Shown: positions 19,569 to 31,398, counted from the stretch's first letter. The stretch: DNA of 31,422 nucleotides from Elysia marginata (GCA_019649035.1 BMAT01006598.1:360415-391836), one strand, 5' to 3'. Notes: generated by a model not told the origin, from the letters alone. Numbers and translations are program-made.

Positions 19569-22500
19569 ATCCTGACTACCCACACCTATCTAAATATAGG
19601 CCTATTTGTGATAGGCTATTAGTTTTTCCTGACCAAAAATAAGACAAACCAAACAAAGGAAAAACACGCGATTGGATTAAAAGAAAAACACGAGAAAACT
19701 ATTAATAAGCTGACGAAATCAATATAAATTCACATGCCAAAGTTGACATAACTGGATAAAAGAAAACTTAAACCAAAGCTATGTAAGTCAGTGTATTTGC
19801 TCCTAATGTTTTTTTTTTAATTTTATGTAGCACTTTTCCTTTGTCTTCTTGTTATCTGCATTCTGTAACTCTGGCTGGATGTACATTGTTATTATATATA
19901 TTTCTTCACCTCTCTGTTTGCTTATCTGTTTGCCTTCTCTTTCTAAACTTTCGTTTGCTTATCTTTCTCCTAAGTACTTATTCCCACAACAGAGAAAGCA
20001 ACACTTCATTTAAGAGGCAGCCCAATAACATTTACATAATCGTCAGTTTTACTGTATCCTCTTTCCGCATTGCCCTTCACTCAAACAGGCAAACTTGCTG
20101 ACAGAGCTTTACCATGACCTTAGATGTTGACGCAACTCTCTGGGCACGTGTTGGACTTCGGTGAGAATTGTTGCCATACTTCCCAATACTCTATCTCAAC
20201 ATTTTACAGCCTCACAAAAACCGTGTGGGAGATAGCGAGAAGGAACTTGGGCCGCGGAAACGCATGTGAGAAGAATAACAGCGGTATCAAATGAATGCCA
20301 GCCGTCCCTGAGTAATCTCCCCTACTGACAAGCATTACTTCGAAAAATACATATTGCAATGTATTATATTTATCATTATACCACTTATAGTGGGTAGGTG
20401 TGTGAGTGTATTTATCTAAGGTAGGAACAGATAGTTACTCGGAAATGTTAAAAAGGCTTGAACTATGGAGTACTGCAATAGCCAAAACAATATGCCTCTT
20501 GACAGGACAAAAAATATGTATCTTATCTTTTATCTTATCTTATTTGGATGTAAACAGTTTTTTCTTATTATTGACGTCATATGAAGCTGGTCATTATCAT
20601 GATGTCTACATAAGATTAAGAACACATCACCATCACAACCTTGACACACACACACATACACACGTTGACTAAAAAATGTATTCTTTCGTCCTTTGCCGAA
20701 GATCCTTGTCCGTGCGACCTACAAAGTTTGTTAAAAATATTTTTTTTTTAATTTAAAGTTCCCTGAGCTTTTCGTATATATAAAGTGAATGTATGTTATA
20801 AATATAAGATTAGAATTACGTCCGTGTAAGATAAAAAATAGAGACACAATCATTTCTTTAGCTATAGAAATGGCAAGGAACTAAAACGATGAAGGGATGC
20901 TATTCAAGTTTTCTGAAAATAACTGAAAACCCTGGCACTTATTCTTGCATACATTAACCTGCCATTATGGGACAATGTATTGTTATTGTTCCTAGGATCA
21001 ATAGAGTTCAAATTGGTGTGTCCATTCGATTTTTCAGGCTTAAAAAAACGAAGAAAAGAAAAGTAACTAAATGTGGCATTCCTGAAAAGTTCAGATTACA
21101 TGTAGTTTGTTAGCGTTGTAATTCCCTCTGCTCCATTGAGTCACGAGAAAGAACCTCTCCTTTTCACTCTAATGGACTGACCAGGCGTGACTCTGCCGAA
21201 AAGTTTGCGCTCTATCTCGTGGTGACTTCGTTGGTTCATGACCTAGTATTCTTACTTTAAAAAAAAGTTTTGGAAATGTTGAAATTGAAAACGACTTAGA
21301 ACTTAAAAACTGAAATTCTTTATTCAGTGTAGAAAGCTATTGGCCCAAATGACAATGAAATGCATCACAAAGGACTTCTCAGCAGTTATAAATAAGAAAA
21401 AATATGTAACAATAATCCAAGTAATGGAGAACATCATTTTCATGACAAAGAGCTGATATTATAAATTTGCAAAGTTATAGAACAAGCAGTCCATTTGCGT
21501 TCAGTAAATTGAGGAGCTGCGAAGCCCAGACACTTTGTGGGTAGGCACTATGCTCTAACGTGATTTAGCGCCATGACAATCATAAAAGATAAGTGCGTGG
21601 TCATCATCTTGTCCATGCATTGTCTTTACTTATGTGAATTCTGAACAAACTCCCTCTTCAGAAAGCCCGGTAAAGTGTATCATGAAAGGCAGACGACAAC
21701 TGGGTTGAGGGTGAAACGCTACCACGCCCATCTTCTATGTAACTAGGAGTTTGCAGAGCCAGGCTTCCAACTCAACTGTCCGCAGAAAAAAAAAATTTAT
21801 CCACAGCCATGCCTATGATGTGAAAATTAGAAAATAATCCAGCTTCAAGCTGTAAGCTGGCCGATATACTACAGACAACCCAACAACCAGCTAGCCAGCG
21901 AATCAGTGCAGGAATTGCAGGTTGATGCGGTAAACTATTTAATTTCCATGTGAGGAGCAAATTACACCATGACTGCGTTGCATGGCAACTCCCAGCATCC
22001 TAACAACCACAATTGCTCAATTCACGTGTACGACCTATCATATTGATAACTCCAGGTTGCTGGCGAATAAAGTGGATGTAGATAAAGGAATCGAGTGAGA
22101 AAAGTGAAGGGCTTGACGATTTTATAAGTGAGACCTCTCGGGTGACAGAGGAGAAAATAATTTCCACTTGATATATTATGGTTTTCTTTTTGTCATAAGG
22201 AGACTTTTCATTATCAGATCATCCATCCTATACATCTGGAACTAGACAAATAAAGATGGCGAAACAAAAAGAAAATTTGTTGTTACGTGTCTGGTTTTGT
22301 TTTCAAAATGAACGAAGTTCCCAGAATTGCATAACTTGATAAAGAACAAGAAGCTATGGTTGCAAAAACCAATTCATCTATACTTTTAAATAGCGTATTC
22401 TATTCATTTCTAACCTAACTGGTGTTATCTGCGAGTATGACCACTGCATGAAATACGTAACTGTGCCTGTTCTTTTTTTTCTCTACACAGTCTTAAAACT

Positions 22501-23316
22501 TGTGAAACACATTTTATACAACTTTCCAGCAGTCGTTAATGAAACAGGTATATCAGCCTCTTACGGTCCTAAGTTTTAAAACGAAGAAAAGTTCCTTGCC
22601 GTTACATCTGAATATATTTTGCTTGCAAGATTACATCATTCAACTTTACATTTGTTTTGATTTTGAAGTTAAATTTTTTTAATGGAAAAAAGAATGACAT
22701 AGGTATTGAGCATCCATCAAGATTATTTGGAGAAGCTTGTATTATATATTTATCTATCGTATAAACAAGTGCAGGTTTATAAATTTCCATAAAGCGTCAA
22801 GAAGGAACCGTCCCTAAAAGACAACTAAAGAGCTAATTTTCTCTTCACCTGTAAATGCACCTATGCTTCCACTTTTCTTCAATAAATATAATTAACCAAC
22901 TTCATCCATCTATGGATTATTTATGACAGCTTGACATTTCCCAAGCAAGTTGGTATGCTACTGCCATCATATCAATACAATTTTTTTTCTCCATTGTAGG
23001 ATTGTTATTTATTCTTCCTATTCACACAAATACGCATCAATATTCGACTAAAAAACATAATTTGCGTAAACCTATTCACGCTAAACTAGATCTTAGATAC
23101 ACGTCGCTTTTTAAAAATTTACTTCAAAGCAGATATCTGTACAACCTTCTTTTTACACCAAAAGCCGTCTCTATCACTCTCTTCTCGTTTCTGTCAGTCT
23201 ACTTCCATCCCCTCTCTGTGACTTATATCTTCATAAGACTTTGCAACAATTTATAACAACAGCACGGCCATAATCTCTGAACAAAACTAAAAACTAGCAG
23301 TCTAAACTTTTCTGGT
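19569..23316. other. Long non-coding stretch with one CRE palindrome and a CA repeat
   Basis: No gene recognised. It holds a perfect CRE palindrome TGACGTCA at 20572-20579 and a short CA/CATA repeat at 20644-20664. A mildly GC-rich patch at 20120-20310 and moderately GC-rich DNA at 21480-22010 have no conserved frame. Any of these could hide a non-coding leader exon of the transporter gene, but I cannot show it. Confidence 0.5.
20572..20579. promoter_or_regulatory. CRE palindrome TGACGTCA
   Basis: Perfect 8-bp consensus for CREB/ATF bZIP dimers. In isolation the match is weak evidence of function. Confidence 0.25.
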
Positions 23317-23394
23317 GGTGACTCTAGTCACGTGACAATATTTGCAATCTGCAAGGGTGACTCCAGTCACCTGACAATATTTGCAACCTGCAAG
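23317..23394. repeat. 39-bp tandem duplication carrying E-boxes and a GTGACT/AGTCAC dyad
   Basis: Two adjacent units (23317-23355 and 23356-23394) are equal in length and differ at only a few positions. Each has GTGACT-NN-AGTCAC followed by an E-box: CACGTG in unit 1, inside the full palindrome GTCACGTGAC (23327-23336), and CACCTG in unit 2. GTCACGTGAC is the consensus of the MITF/TFEB family CLEAR element and also suits USF. A regulatory role is inference. Confidence 0.8.
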
Positions 23395-26300
23395 TTGAGC
23401 AGGTAGTGGCACAGCGTAGGCTGAGCAGTTACTGGTCCAGAAGGTCCTCTTATCCAACACTAGTAATAACATCTACAGAGCGTTGTAAGCCTTTCAACGG
23501 GTTCTGGCGTTAAGTGCAATGTATTAGCCAGACAGAGGTAATTTGGCAGGCTCTGAGTGACCTCAAAAACCATTGGTCGGCGATGTTGATTCAAGATAAT
23601 GAAAGATAACAATCGAGCGGTCAACTGGCCGCAGCAGGGAGCTAGTCTTTCCGATCAATAAATTACCTGTCGGTGATTCCATTCAAATCTTTGCTAATCT
23701 AATTTGCGAGAAGGCGTTGCCGATTTATCTTCCCTCGTTATATAGCTGACATAATACAGAAGGTAGCATTTTATTTCTTTCCTCGCTGTAAGAACTACTG
23801 TGTTTGCAGTACTAATGGTGATAAAGCATAATATTGTTTGATTCCGCAAAAGCTTTTGTTCATGCAAAGCATATTCAATAAAAAGAAAAAAAACTTATAT
23901 CAGCAAGTATAATTGCATGTATTATGCTCAAAGCTTTTTCAATCCAATACAATAAAAGAAAAGACGTCCTCTTGACAAAACTTGAATGATGGTCCTGGTC
24001 GATCCTTGCTCAATCCTTAAATCGACAAGCCAAAGAAATTCTCAAGTCCAATATAATTTACCTTTAAAATATTCTTTAACACCACTAGCAGTAACTATGT
24101 TATACACAATAGGAAGAAAACTACATGTGTATTTTGCGAAACGATCACCACATATTTTTTTGTCTTTAACAGTCGTTTTGTAAGAATCGTATTTGTTTTC
24201 GCGAATTACGTATCGTTATCGAGACGGCTATTATCTAAACCTTTCGGAAAACATGGAATCTTTTTAGTTCGCGTAATCCTAGCCAAAACCGCTCACCATG
24301 CTGCCTTGATTAACAGCAACAACAAATTATAGAAATATCTTGTTTCTCGCTTTTGAGCTGCTTTTCTTAGCAAACAGTAATTACATATAAGCTTAGTTGT
24401 ACGAGCAATGTGTTTGTGTCGACCTAGGTACAAGCGACGATTATAATTACAAGTAGTTTCTAGTCTTTGATAAGTATACTATATAAGCCGTTAGTTCTTG
24501 TCTACTTTGATCATAAACTTTCTTCATGTAGTTGTTAGCCTCTGTTTAAGTAAAGTGCTACATGTACACAAAACGGAGCTATACATACGCTCACAAATCA
24601 GACAATTCTATAGCTGTATTTAAAATGTATAAAATGTATCTTTACTGTGATTATAAAGTCATCTCAACAAAAGAAAGAACGATGCATGCTTGTGCGGACG
24701 CCAATATTTCAACATGCGGCGGTTTTTGTGAGCCCAACAGCTACGTTGGTGAGCATGGCAATAGGCAAGAAGAGGTTAAATTCCCAAAGTCAAGCAAAAA
24801 TTATTGTTCAGCTGTTACGATATATACTCATTTGACCTTAGCTAGCCAGTTTTTTTCTTACACCGACAAGAATAGAATTTAGTGTTTCTGTGCTCTACAT
24901 GAAAACATAGCTGAGCAGTGAGCTTGCTCAAACAAAAGAATAGGAATAGGCTGGACCCAATTCTCCAATTGGGATTTTTTTTTAATAAAAGTCCATTAAA
25001 TATTTTTTTTAAAGCCGATTTCACAGCAGCGAAACACTGTCATGATAGGGCTTATTGAAGTCGTGCTTTATATAATTAAAAAAAAATCCGTCACATCTAA
25101 GAGGGGAGAGTGAAAGAAAAAAAAAACTGTAACGCAATTTAGAAAACTACATAACACACAATTTTATAAGGTCCGAGAACATACATTCTAATTTCACACT
25201 ACTGGTAAGAAAAAGAAATACAAAATATAACAAGCTGTTGGGTATCGGCATATTGAATAAGCTTGGGTCATTGAAGAGCTGCTCAAAACGGTGATAGCAG
25301 ATTCATAACAAGGACGCGGTAGGATAATGACACTTATTCACACGGTCAACTGTTTTTAAACTGCTCGTGACAAACAACAGGGGCACAGTTGACAATTATT
25401 TCTATGACAACGGCAGCCATCATGTTGAAATGGAATACGGTCATAGATTACTTGTGGCCCAAAATGATGAGCAAGGAAAACTAATGACTATCATTAAAGG
25501 GGGAGACTACTTGGATCTGTGGCATCGAATCAAAACTGAAACACGCATATTTTATGAAGTTTTCGATTAAAATAATCCTTCAGCTTTTGAGTCTGGTGCC
25601 GGGCATTTCTCCAGTTGGTAAAGGCATCTACGCTACTACAAAACACAAAATATAGAAAGAGGCCAAGCCTGTGGTTGGAAGCTTTTCTTTCAGCTCTTTC
25701 CACAACCTTATCTTTGTATTCCGCTGAACGTTAACTTTAAGGTTCTTTTACACAATACGAATAAACCATGTGATCTTCTATCGATATCAATGGTTTTAAT
25801 AAGCACCATCTAGATCTAATCGAAACAATAGGTACACTAAATCGACTGCTAATTTTTGTTTCCAGGCGTTGCAATTTTTTTTTCATTCGAGTAGAACTTT
25901 CAGGCTCTCGAACTTTCGAGATTGAAAATTCATCCAATCTTTGACAGATGTATGAATTGTTCCAAAATAATCAGGGCTTGATCCTTGTTTGCCTTAATGC
26001 TGCCATGAATATTTTAAGAAGCAAACAACAAGTACATGTACTTCACACAACTAATTTAACTCTAGACATCAATTATACCAACTATGCGCTGGTCAAAGCC
26101 TAGATGCGTCTCTAAATTGAACGGTAGCTGCTTTGCAGTTTTGAGACGAAAATTCATGATAATTTTTCAAGAAATAATTTATTGTTTGGCGTTGGCATGA
26201 TTGAAGCTCATCTTTCTATAGAGCTTTCACCAAATGATGGGCTCAGCGCTAGAGCAAAATAATTATCGTGTCTTAAAGTTCATATCACGACTGCCAGAAT

Positions 26301-26533
26301 GGATGAACTCAGGTCAAAGACCTCTGAGCGGTGCCAGGGTAGATGCATCGATCTCAACAAAAATGAGTCGATGCGGCTGAATAATAGCTGTGGCATTTAG
26401 TAAGTTTATAATTTTCATATCTTAGGCAATTTTTTTTTCACTTTTTTGACTTCGTAAATTACAAGTTACTTTAGCCTAAGTGCATTCAGTCACTGTGGGC
26501 GGGAATGATGCAAATTGTCAATCTTAGGCACGT
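23395..26533. other. Non-coding stretch, nothing firmly recognised
   Basis: AT-rich sequence. The frames at 24562-24882 and 25367-25570 have no recognisable motif. A perfect 7-bp hairpin CCCAATT/AATTGGG followed by a T-run lies at 24956-24983; in an animal genome this is not a terminator. A very weak tRNA-like stretch lies at 25599-25680. Confidence 0.45.
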
Positions 26534-26726
26534 TTCACATGACGTGTTTCCCGCACGGAAGACTTCGGGCCGTCTCTGGAGACTCTTGAAGACTTTGAAT
26601 AATGTCCTTATACATGTATATTTCACCCACACTGTTTAACATTAGAACGCAGCAAGTGTAAATTTAAACGGATCACTGGTACAGAGACGGTCCGAAGTCT
26701 TTCGTACGGTATCCGATTCATATGAA
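26534..26726. mobile_element. Foldback/MITE-like element with 45-bp inverted arms
   Basis: The left arm 26534-26578 and the reverse complement of 26682-26726 align without gaps. The inner 28 bp, around the shared AAGACTTCGG, differ at only three positions, all transitions; the outer part is more diverged. The arms enclose 103 bp with no open frame. The outer sequence TTCA[C/T]ATGA resembles ends of non-autonomous cut-and-paste elements, but no clean target-site duplication is visible, so the superfamily is not assigned. Confidence 0.65.
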
Positions 26727-27039
26727 CCGGCTTTGTAGGGGTTCTATGTTTGGAATAAATGAAAGCATTCAGTCTCATTTTATCAGGGACAGGTTATAAC
26801 ACAAATGCAGTATTGGGAATGAGAACAGAGCACAAAGTTATCGTTCTTGCCTGCAAGCAATTGACTTCAAAGTGGGGGTTAGTAAATAAGAAGATGTCAG
26901 GGATGCCCTTAAGACAGGAAAAAAAACCTGAACTTTTTTCGCAATGCTTTCATACAAAATCGAATCAGTGAATACAAGACACATATAATATATAATGTTT
27001 AAACCAAACTTTCAAACCGACAGAGCCAGAATGTCCTGA

Positions 27040-27059
27040 TTTCAGGTTAAAACCTGAAA
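27040..27059. repeat. Perfect palindrome, arms TTTCAGGTT/AACCTGAAA
   Basis: Nine-bp arms with a 2-nt AA spacer. It may be a chance hairpin or the relic of a foldback element. Confidence 0.6.
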
Positions 27060-27674
27060 AAGGGCATCGCTGTAATTTGCGCTTTAATATCACACCCAAT
27101 ACAGCTCCGAGGTAGTTTCTTATATATCTACTAGATCGTTTATATCATGTTAAGATACTAAAGAGAAATTTGTACAATATCGTTTCATTCTTTCGCTCTA
27201 GTATAAAACGGTGATAATTAATAACTAATGTCGAGTTGCAGACCTAAATATTTTTACTTTGGGAAAGTTAAGCGATTATCTTCTTAAACCAGACTTCAGC
27301 TACGATCGCCCCCCACACCACACCCTTTTACTTCGCTTTTTTTGCAGTTGTAAATGAGGCGAGCAAAAACTAATCAGATTTGAACCAAAGGCTAAAGAGA
27401 TATGAGGTAACCCCCCGAAAAATTGCAGAAACTGTATTAGCGCGAAAACTTTGATGATTCTTTTGGAGCAGATGAATTGCAGTGACTGAGGACTGAGGAG
27501 TTGGACCATCACATACATTGAAGTCGAAAACAAAGAAATTCGGGTTGGATATGCTGAGCAAAAGCTCCTTTTCATTTGTCGGCCATTTTGTCCAAAGGAA
27601 ACATGAAGAGTATATTATGCTAGTGTTGAAATAGAGAGAGGAAGAAGGTCGGGAGATAGAAAGACGGGCGCCAT

Positions 27675-27682
27675 TGACGTCA
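27675..27682. promoter_or_regulatory. CRE palindrome TGACGTCA in a GC-richer patch
   Basis: Perfect CREB/ATF consensus in sequence richer in GC and CpG than its surroundings. The combination makes it a somewhat better regulatory candidate than the site at 20572. Confidence 0.3.
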
Positions 27683-28272
27683 TCATCGACCCAGCTCAGG
27701 CGGGTGCGGCTCCACCGGGAGAAACTAATACAATCAATGCTGGAGGTGAGGATGCGTGGTCTAATGGTAGGCCTTCAAGTTCAAATTAAGTTACACAGAA
27801 AACGGGTCGCGGTTATTGTCTCTACTTTAAGTTGTAAGTAAGAAGGTGAGTTCTCGGGCATTGCAATAGAATCAAAACTTCTAGACCAAAACCTAAGAAA
27901 CTAAATAAAAATTTGTTTGAGAATGGCAAGAAATATAAATTATTAACAAAGAGACTCATATATAACGAGACTAGGAAAGATCAAGAAAAAGTGAGGGTGA
28001 CAGAAAAGCGGGACAGGACAAAAACTTAGTTATTTTTTCAATAAGAAAAGTCAAAATAAACTTTAGATGAAACAATCTTGTTGCATAAATATTCTACTGC
28101 TAAAAAAAAACTAAAAAGTATATGTGTTTCTATCCGTACACTGAGAGCAAGGTGAGATTTGACATGATCCAAAATATCGTAATTTACTCAAATCATGGGC
28201 TGCCTGGTATTAAGTCTGCAGAGTTCTAGGACAGCCGGAGTTTCCGAAATAACTAGAGAGATCGTTAGGAAA

Positions 28273-28281
28273 AGAGAGAGA

Positions 28282-28312
<31 letters not shown>
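28273..28312. repeat. (GA)n dinucleotide microsatellite
   Basis: About 19 GA units with one GTGA interruption. It creates a false Arg/Glu-rich start to a frame that runs to 28564. Confidence 0.93.
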
Positions 28313-28869
28313 TTTTATAAACAGACAGGAGAAGAGAGCGTCTGTGTGAGAGAAAGAGAGACCAGTGAAAACATTGACTTACCAGTATTTGCAAGCAAAC
28401 GTGTCAACACCCGAGTGACGCAAAAGGAACTGCTAAAAAGATGTTTGTTCGCTCCTGTAATTTGCCTTAGATGGAACAATGCCAAAAGGTGCAAGCCTGT
28501 AAATGTCTTGCAAGTTTCAATCAAAGAGAAAACCGCTGGGTTTTTTCTGGTCACCGCTGAATGAAAGTTCTGTCTGAATACACCGTCAGAACAGGGGTAG
28601 TAAATAATATTAAGTAGACAATATCACAGCTTTTTTAATATTTGTTCCATGGATTTTGAATTAAAAATAAAAATTAGTTAGAGAACACGCTGTGTGACGA
28701 AAGACTCAATGTAAATCACAGGATGGATGAATCACAACACCTCTTTTGATTGTAAAGATAGGGGTAACAAATTGGATGTGACGAAAATGATTATTAAATA
28801 GAACTTTGGTCACTTTTTTCAGTTTGAGTCGAACAAAATCGATGAAAAAGCTTTGAACTTGAAGAGTTC

Positions 28870-29110
28870 TGCACAAGCCACGAGTCCCGAAAGGTATCGC
28901 GGCTCGAGTTCAAACGTCGTACACAGCAAGCGGTGCTGCCAGGCACATGCGCAGGATATCTGACATGCTCCATTCAAGGAAGTCGTTCTGGGGTGGCTGC
29001 GAGAGCATCGTTTTCGTCGTCATCAGCGCCATCATCGACAGTGTGGGTACAGTTGTGATCGATCCCACTCTTATCTTCATCGGTTTAGATTAGTTTGAGT
29101 GTAATGTTAC
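28870..29110. promoter_or_regulatory. CpG-richer patch with NRF1-like motif
   Basis: This segment is rich in CpG and TCG words compared with flanks. It holds TGCGCATGTGCC (minus strand, near 28946-28957), close to the NRF1 palindrome. It could be a promoter or 5' exon of the minus-strand transporter gene or of an unseen gene. Evidence is compositional only. Confidence 0.25.
28910..29080 (-). CDS. Unassigned 56-codon small ORF (weak candidate)
   Basis: A minus-strand frame from ATG at 29080 to TGA at 28912-28910 lies wholly inside the CpG-richer patch. It has an in-frame stop shortly upstream, and the ATG context AAACCG is acceptable. The product is Met-rich at the start. It contains P-P-Q-N-D-F-L-E-W-S, then a moderately hydrophobic stretch I-L-R-M-C-L-A-A-P-L-A-V. 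The N-D-F-L-x-W-S pattern before a hydrophobic segment loosely recalls the first membrane segment of CD225/dispanin proteins, but it is too short and diverged to assign. It may be chance or an upstream ORF. Confidence 0.15.
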   Translation of the reverse strand: MKIRVGSITTVPTLSMMALMTTKTMLSQPPQNDFLEWSMSDILRMCLAAPLAVYDV

Positions 29111-29191
29111 GTTCCAGGTTTCAACCGAGGAAATGGTTTATAAACACCTCCAATCGCTGATGAGAAGGATGATACTCTGGGAGTCTGAGAG

Positions 29192-29262
29192 GGTTGTTTA
29201 ACCGGTAGGTTAGTGTAGAGCAAACAGAATATAGAGTCCGTCAGGAGGTCGATTCCTGTTGG
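29192..29262 (+). other. tRNA-like remnant with intact T-arm (possible SINE head)
   Basis: CAGGA-GGTCGAT-TCCTG at 29242-29258 forms a perfect 5-bp T-stem with a 7-nt loop and approximates a B box. GGTTAGTGTAGAGC upstream resembles a D-arm/A box. Acceptor-stem pairing is not evident, so it is not a functional tRNA gene. A decayed tRNA-derived SINE head is plausible. Confidence 0.3.
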
Positions 29263-29640
29263 ATGTGATCGCTTCTCTGGTCCAATTCCTGGGATGGGGA
29301 AAGAAAAAAAAGGAATACCATTATAAGCTTTTGGTTTATTTTTTTTTAGTACTGTATATACAGCATTATAGACAGTTTTATAAGCATTCAGTATTCTACT
29401 TACAACAACTAAACTTGAAATCTCAAAGCTCTTTTACAGGCGCTTTTACCAGCAGAATGTTGTACGCAGGTTTGTGTGTGTGTATGTGTGTGTCGGAGTG
29501 GGGAGGGGGGAGGGTCCAGTGGGCAAAGGATGGCCCCTGAGCTACAGAAAGGTGTATGTAGCTCACGATGAATAGAGGCAATTCTTATAGATATAAATCT
29601 GTCCGTACAGTGATGGCGCGCGAGAGAAAGGCCGAGATGT
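29263..29640. other. Non-coding stretch with GT repeat
   Basis: A short GTGTGTGT/GTATGTGTGTG repeat at about 29472-29492 precedes a GGGGAGGGGGGAGGG purine run. Nothing else is seen. Confidence 0.5.
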
Positions 29641-29698
29641 TGAGACAGAGACAGACAGACAGACAGACAAAGACAGAGATAGCCACAGAGAGACAGGC
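29641..29698. repeat. GACA/GAGA tetranucleotide repeat
   Basis: GACAGACAGACA core flanked by imperfect ACAGAG units. Confidence 0.9.
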
Positions 29699-29801
29699 GG
29701 CAGTCACCAATATAAATTAAAATTTAAAAATGTTTTGCCAAAATGGGAAACCCATATAGATAAAGAGATGTGAAGGATGTTGCGTGTGTGTTCCTGATGA
29801 T

Positions 29802-29880
29802 CACAGTCACAACACCCATTCACGTGACTGTGGAGAAAGCATCCAATAGCCGCATCTTGGCATTTACGTCATCTTATTGG
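29802..29880. promoter_or_regulatory. Promoter-like cluster: inverted repeat, E-box, two CCAAT boxes, half-CRE
   Basis: A perfect 9-bp inverted repeat CACAGTCAC (29802-29810)/GTGACTGTG (29824-29832) includes an E-box CACGTG at 29821-29826. CCAAT follows at 29843-29847, a CRE half-site ACGTCA at 29866-29871 and an inverted CCAAT (ATTGG) at 29876-29880. Such spacing of CCAAT and CRE-like sites is common in animal promoters. It could serve the minus-strand transporter gene or a gene beyond the right edge; this is inference. Confidence 0.35.
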
Positions 29881-30059
29881 ATTTTTTTTATCTTTTTGAT
29901 CGAATAATACATGTAATACAATTATGTGAGAATAAGAAACCGGTGTTTAAGGGATTAATAGCTAGCAGTAGCATACTGCTTTGGTCTTCTTTCTCTCATT
30001 CTTATTAGGTACTCTAATCATCAAGACCATCATAATCACCATTATCAGTCATTCTTATT

Positions 30060-30215
30060 ACAAATTATTATTATTATTATTACTATTATTATTAATATTA
30101 TTATTGTTATTACCATTATTATTATTATTACTATTGTTATTACTATTATTATTATTGTTATTAATGTTATTATTATTGATATTACTATAATTATTACATA
30201 ATTATCATCATTATT
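30060..30215. repeat. (ATT)n-rich trinucleotide block
   Basis: Long run of ATT units with ACT, GTT and ATC variants. Accounts for poly-Leu/poly-Ile false frames. Confidence 0.95.
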
Positions 30216-30333
30216 ATTGATGTGCTGTGTCCAACCAAGAGCTATCCCCTGTTCACTGCTGGCAGGTGATTTATGTTGACATCGACCTGAAAAAGGCACA
30301 TTTGTTACTATTAAAATTACTAAGTTTTCCTGC

Positions 30334-30362
30334 TTTTTTAGCAAAAGAAAACTGCTAAAAAA
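30334..30362. repeat. Perfect 10-bp inverted repeat TTTTTTAGCA/TGCTAAAAAA
   Basis: Arms at 30334-30343 and 30353-30362 around a 9-nt loop. AT-rich, so chance or a small foldback remnant are both possible. Confidence 0.6.
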
Positions 30363-31398
30363 TCGGAATTCCTGCAAAAATTGGAAAACTTGCTTCCCTG
30401 ATAAGTCCTATAAGTTTTTTGTTTGCTTTTGCTGTGTGTCTTAAACATGAAAAAGATCATCTTGCAATAAAACGGGTGAATCAGATGAAGACTAATCAAG
30501 AAAGTAGTTAGTACAGAAATTTGAAACCCTGTTTGCTATTAATAAATGCTCGAAAATCTGATTTTCTTGCCTTATCAGTTATCGTCATTGGTGTATAGTT
30601 TGCGACAAGAGATGAAAACGTCCCCAAAAATTGTACGAATTTTATACACATAAAATTCTCAAGCCAAGCTGATTACATGATAGTTCAACAGGTTATATTC
30701 ATGAGCTTCTCGAGAATATCGATCGAAGAAAACACGCGTGCTTTGAACAGTGATGAAAGAAATTGAAGAAGTATAAATCTGCTATCAAGACACTGATGTT
30801 AAAAAACGGCGCTCATGGGGTATTACAGGTAAACTACATTAAAGAAAATCAGCGATGAACATAATTAAACTAAGCAATTTAAAAGCGAAGTAAGGACCAA
30901 CAAGTATTTAAAGCACGTACAAGAATGAGAAAAATACAATAAAATGACACATTTACGAAACTTAAATTGAAAAAAAAAATGAAGATTATGTTTGAGAGAG
31001 AAATAAAGAGGACGAGGGAAGGAAAAGAAAATAGACACTGATTAACAATCGGCGTAAGATCCATTGTCCTGCCTTTCTACTTTGTGTTATATATTTTTTG
31101 TCTTTCAGGATCTAAATAATGGCAGATATTTAAAAAAGCAAGACCGTAAAGGCCATAAAAATGACTTGTTCGTTGTATCTGCCCAGAAGAAAAACTTGTT
31201 TTTATTACTGGAAAAAAGGTTCTTTTATGTGCATAAGAATATTTTTCGCTTAATGTGCACAGACGAAAGTTCTTGTTGGTGAACACAACCCAGTCGGTCA
31301 TGTTGGTAAACACAACCTGGCCATCCATATAAGGACAGCCCCCCGAAACTTATAAGTCATGACAAGGCACAAAATTTAGGTAAATATATGACAATTAG
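30363..31398. other. AT-rich non-coding stretch, nothing recognised
   Basis: Short frames at 30879-31064 and 31064-31328 have no motif. No repeat recognised before the terminal GATA tract. Confidence 0.5.

Larger units (their letters stand above)
26727..28272. other. Non-coding stretch with palindromes and a CRE
   Basis: It contains a perfect 9-bp-arm palindrome at 27040-27059 and a CRE TGACGTCA at 27675-27682. The latter lies within a GC-richer patch (27660-27770) that also holds a tRNA A-box-like TGGTCTAATGG near 27749. No coding exon recognised. Confidence 0.5.

Noticed and set aside
24956-24983. Rho-independent terminator-like hairpin plus T-run
   Set aside because: Bacterial-type terminators have no expected role here, and such hairpins with T-runs arise easily in AT-rich animal DNA.
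25599-25680. tRNA or SINE head (CCAGTTGGTAAAGGC ... GTGGTTGGAAGC)
   Set aside because: A-box-like and B-box-like words are present, but the B box has several mismatches, the T-stem does not pair and no acceptor stem forms.
27744-27782. tRNA gene at TGGTCTAATGG ... AGTTCAAATTA
   Set aside because: A good A-box-like word, but the B-box-like word follows after only about 8 nt, leaving no room for an anticodon arm.
29794-29860. Second hammerhead ribozyme (CTGATGA, perfect hairpin, GAAA)
   Set aside because: Beyond core and stem II, I could not pair a stem III ending in UH, nor a stem I, in type I or type III order. The match is therefore incomplete.
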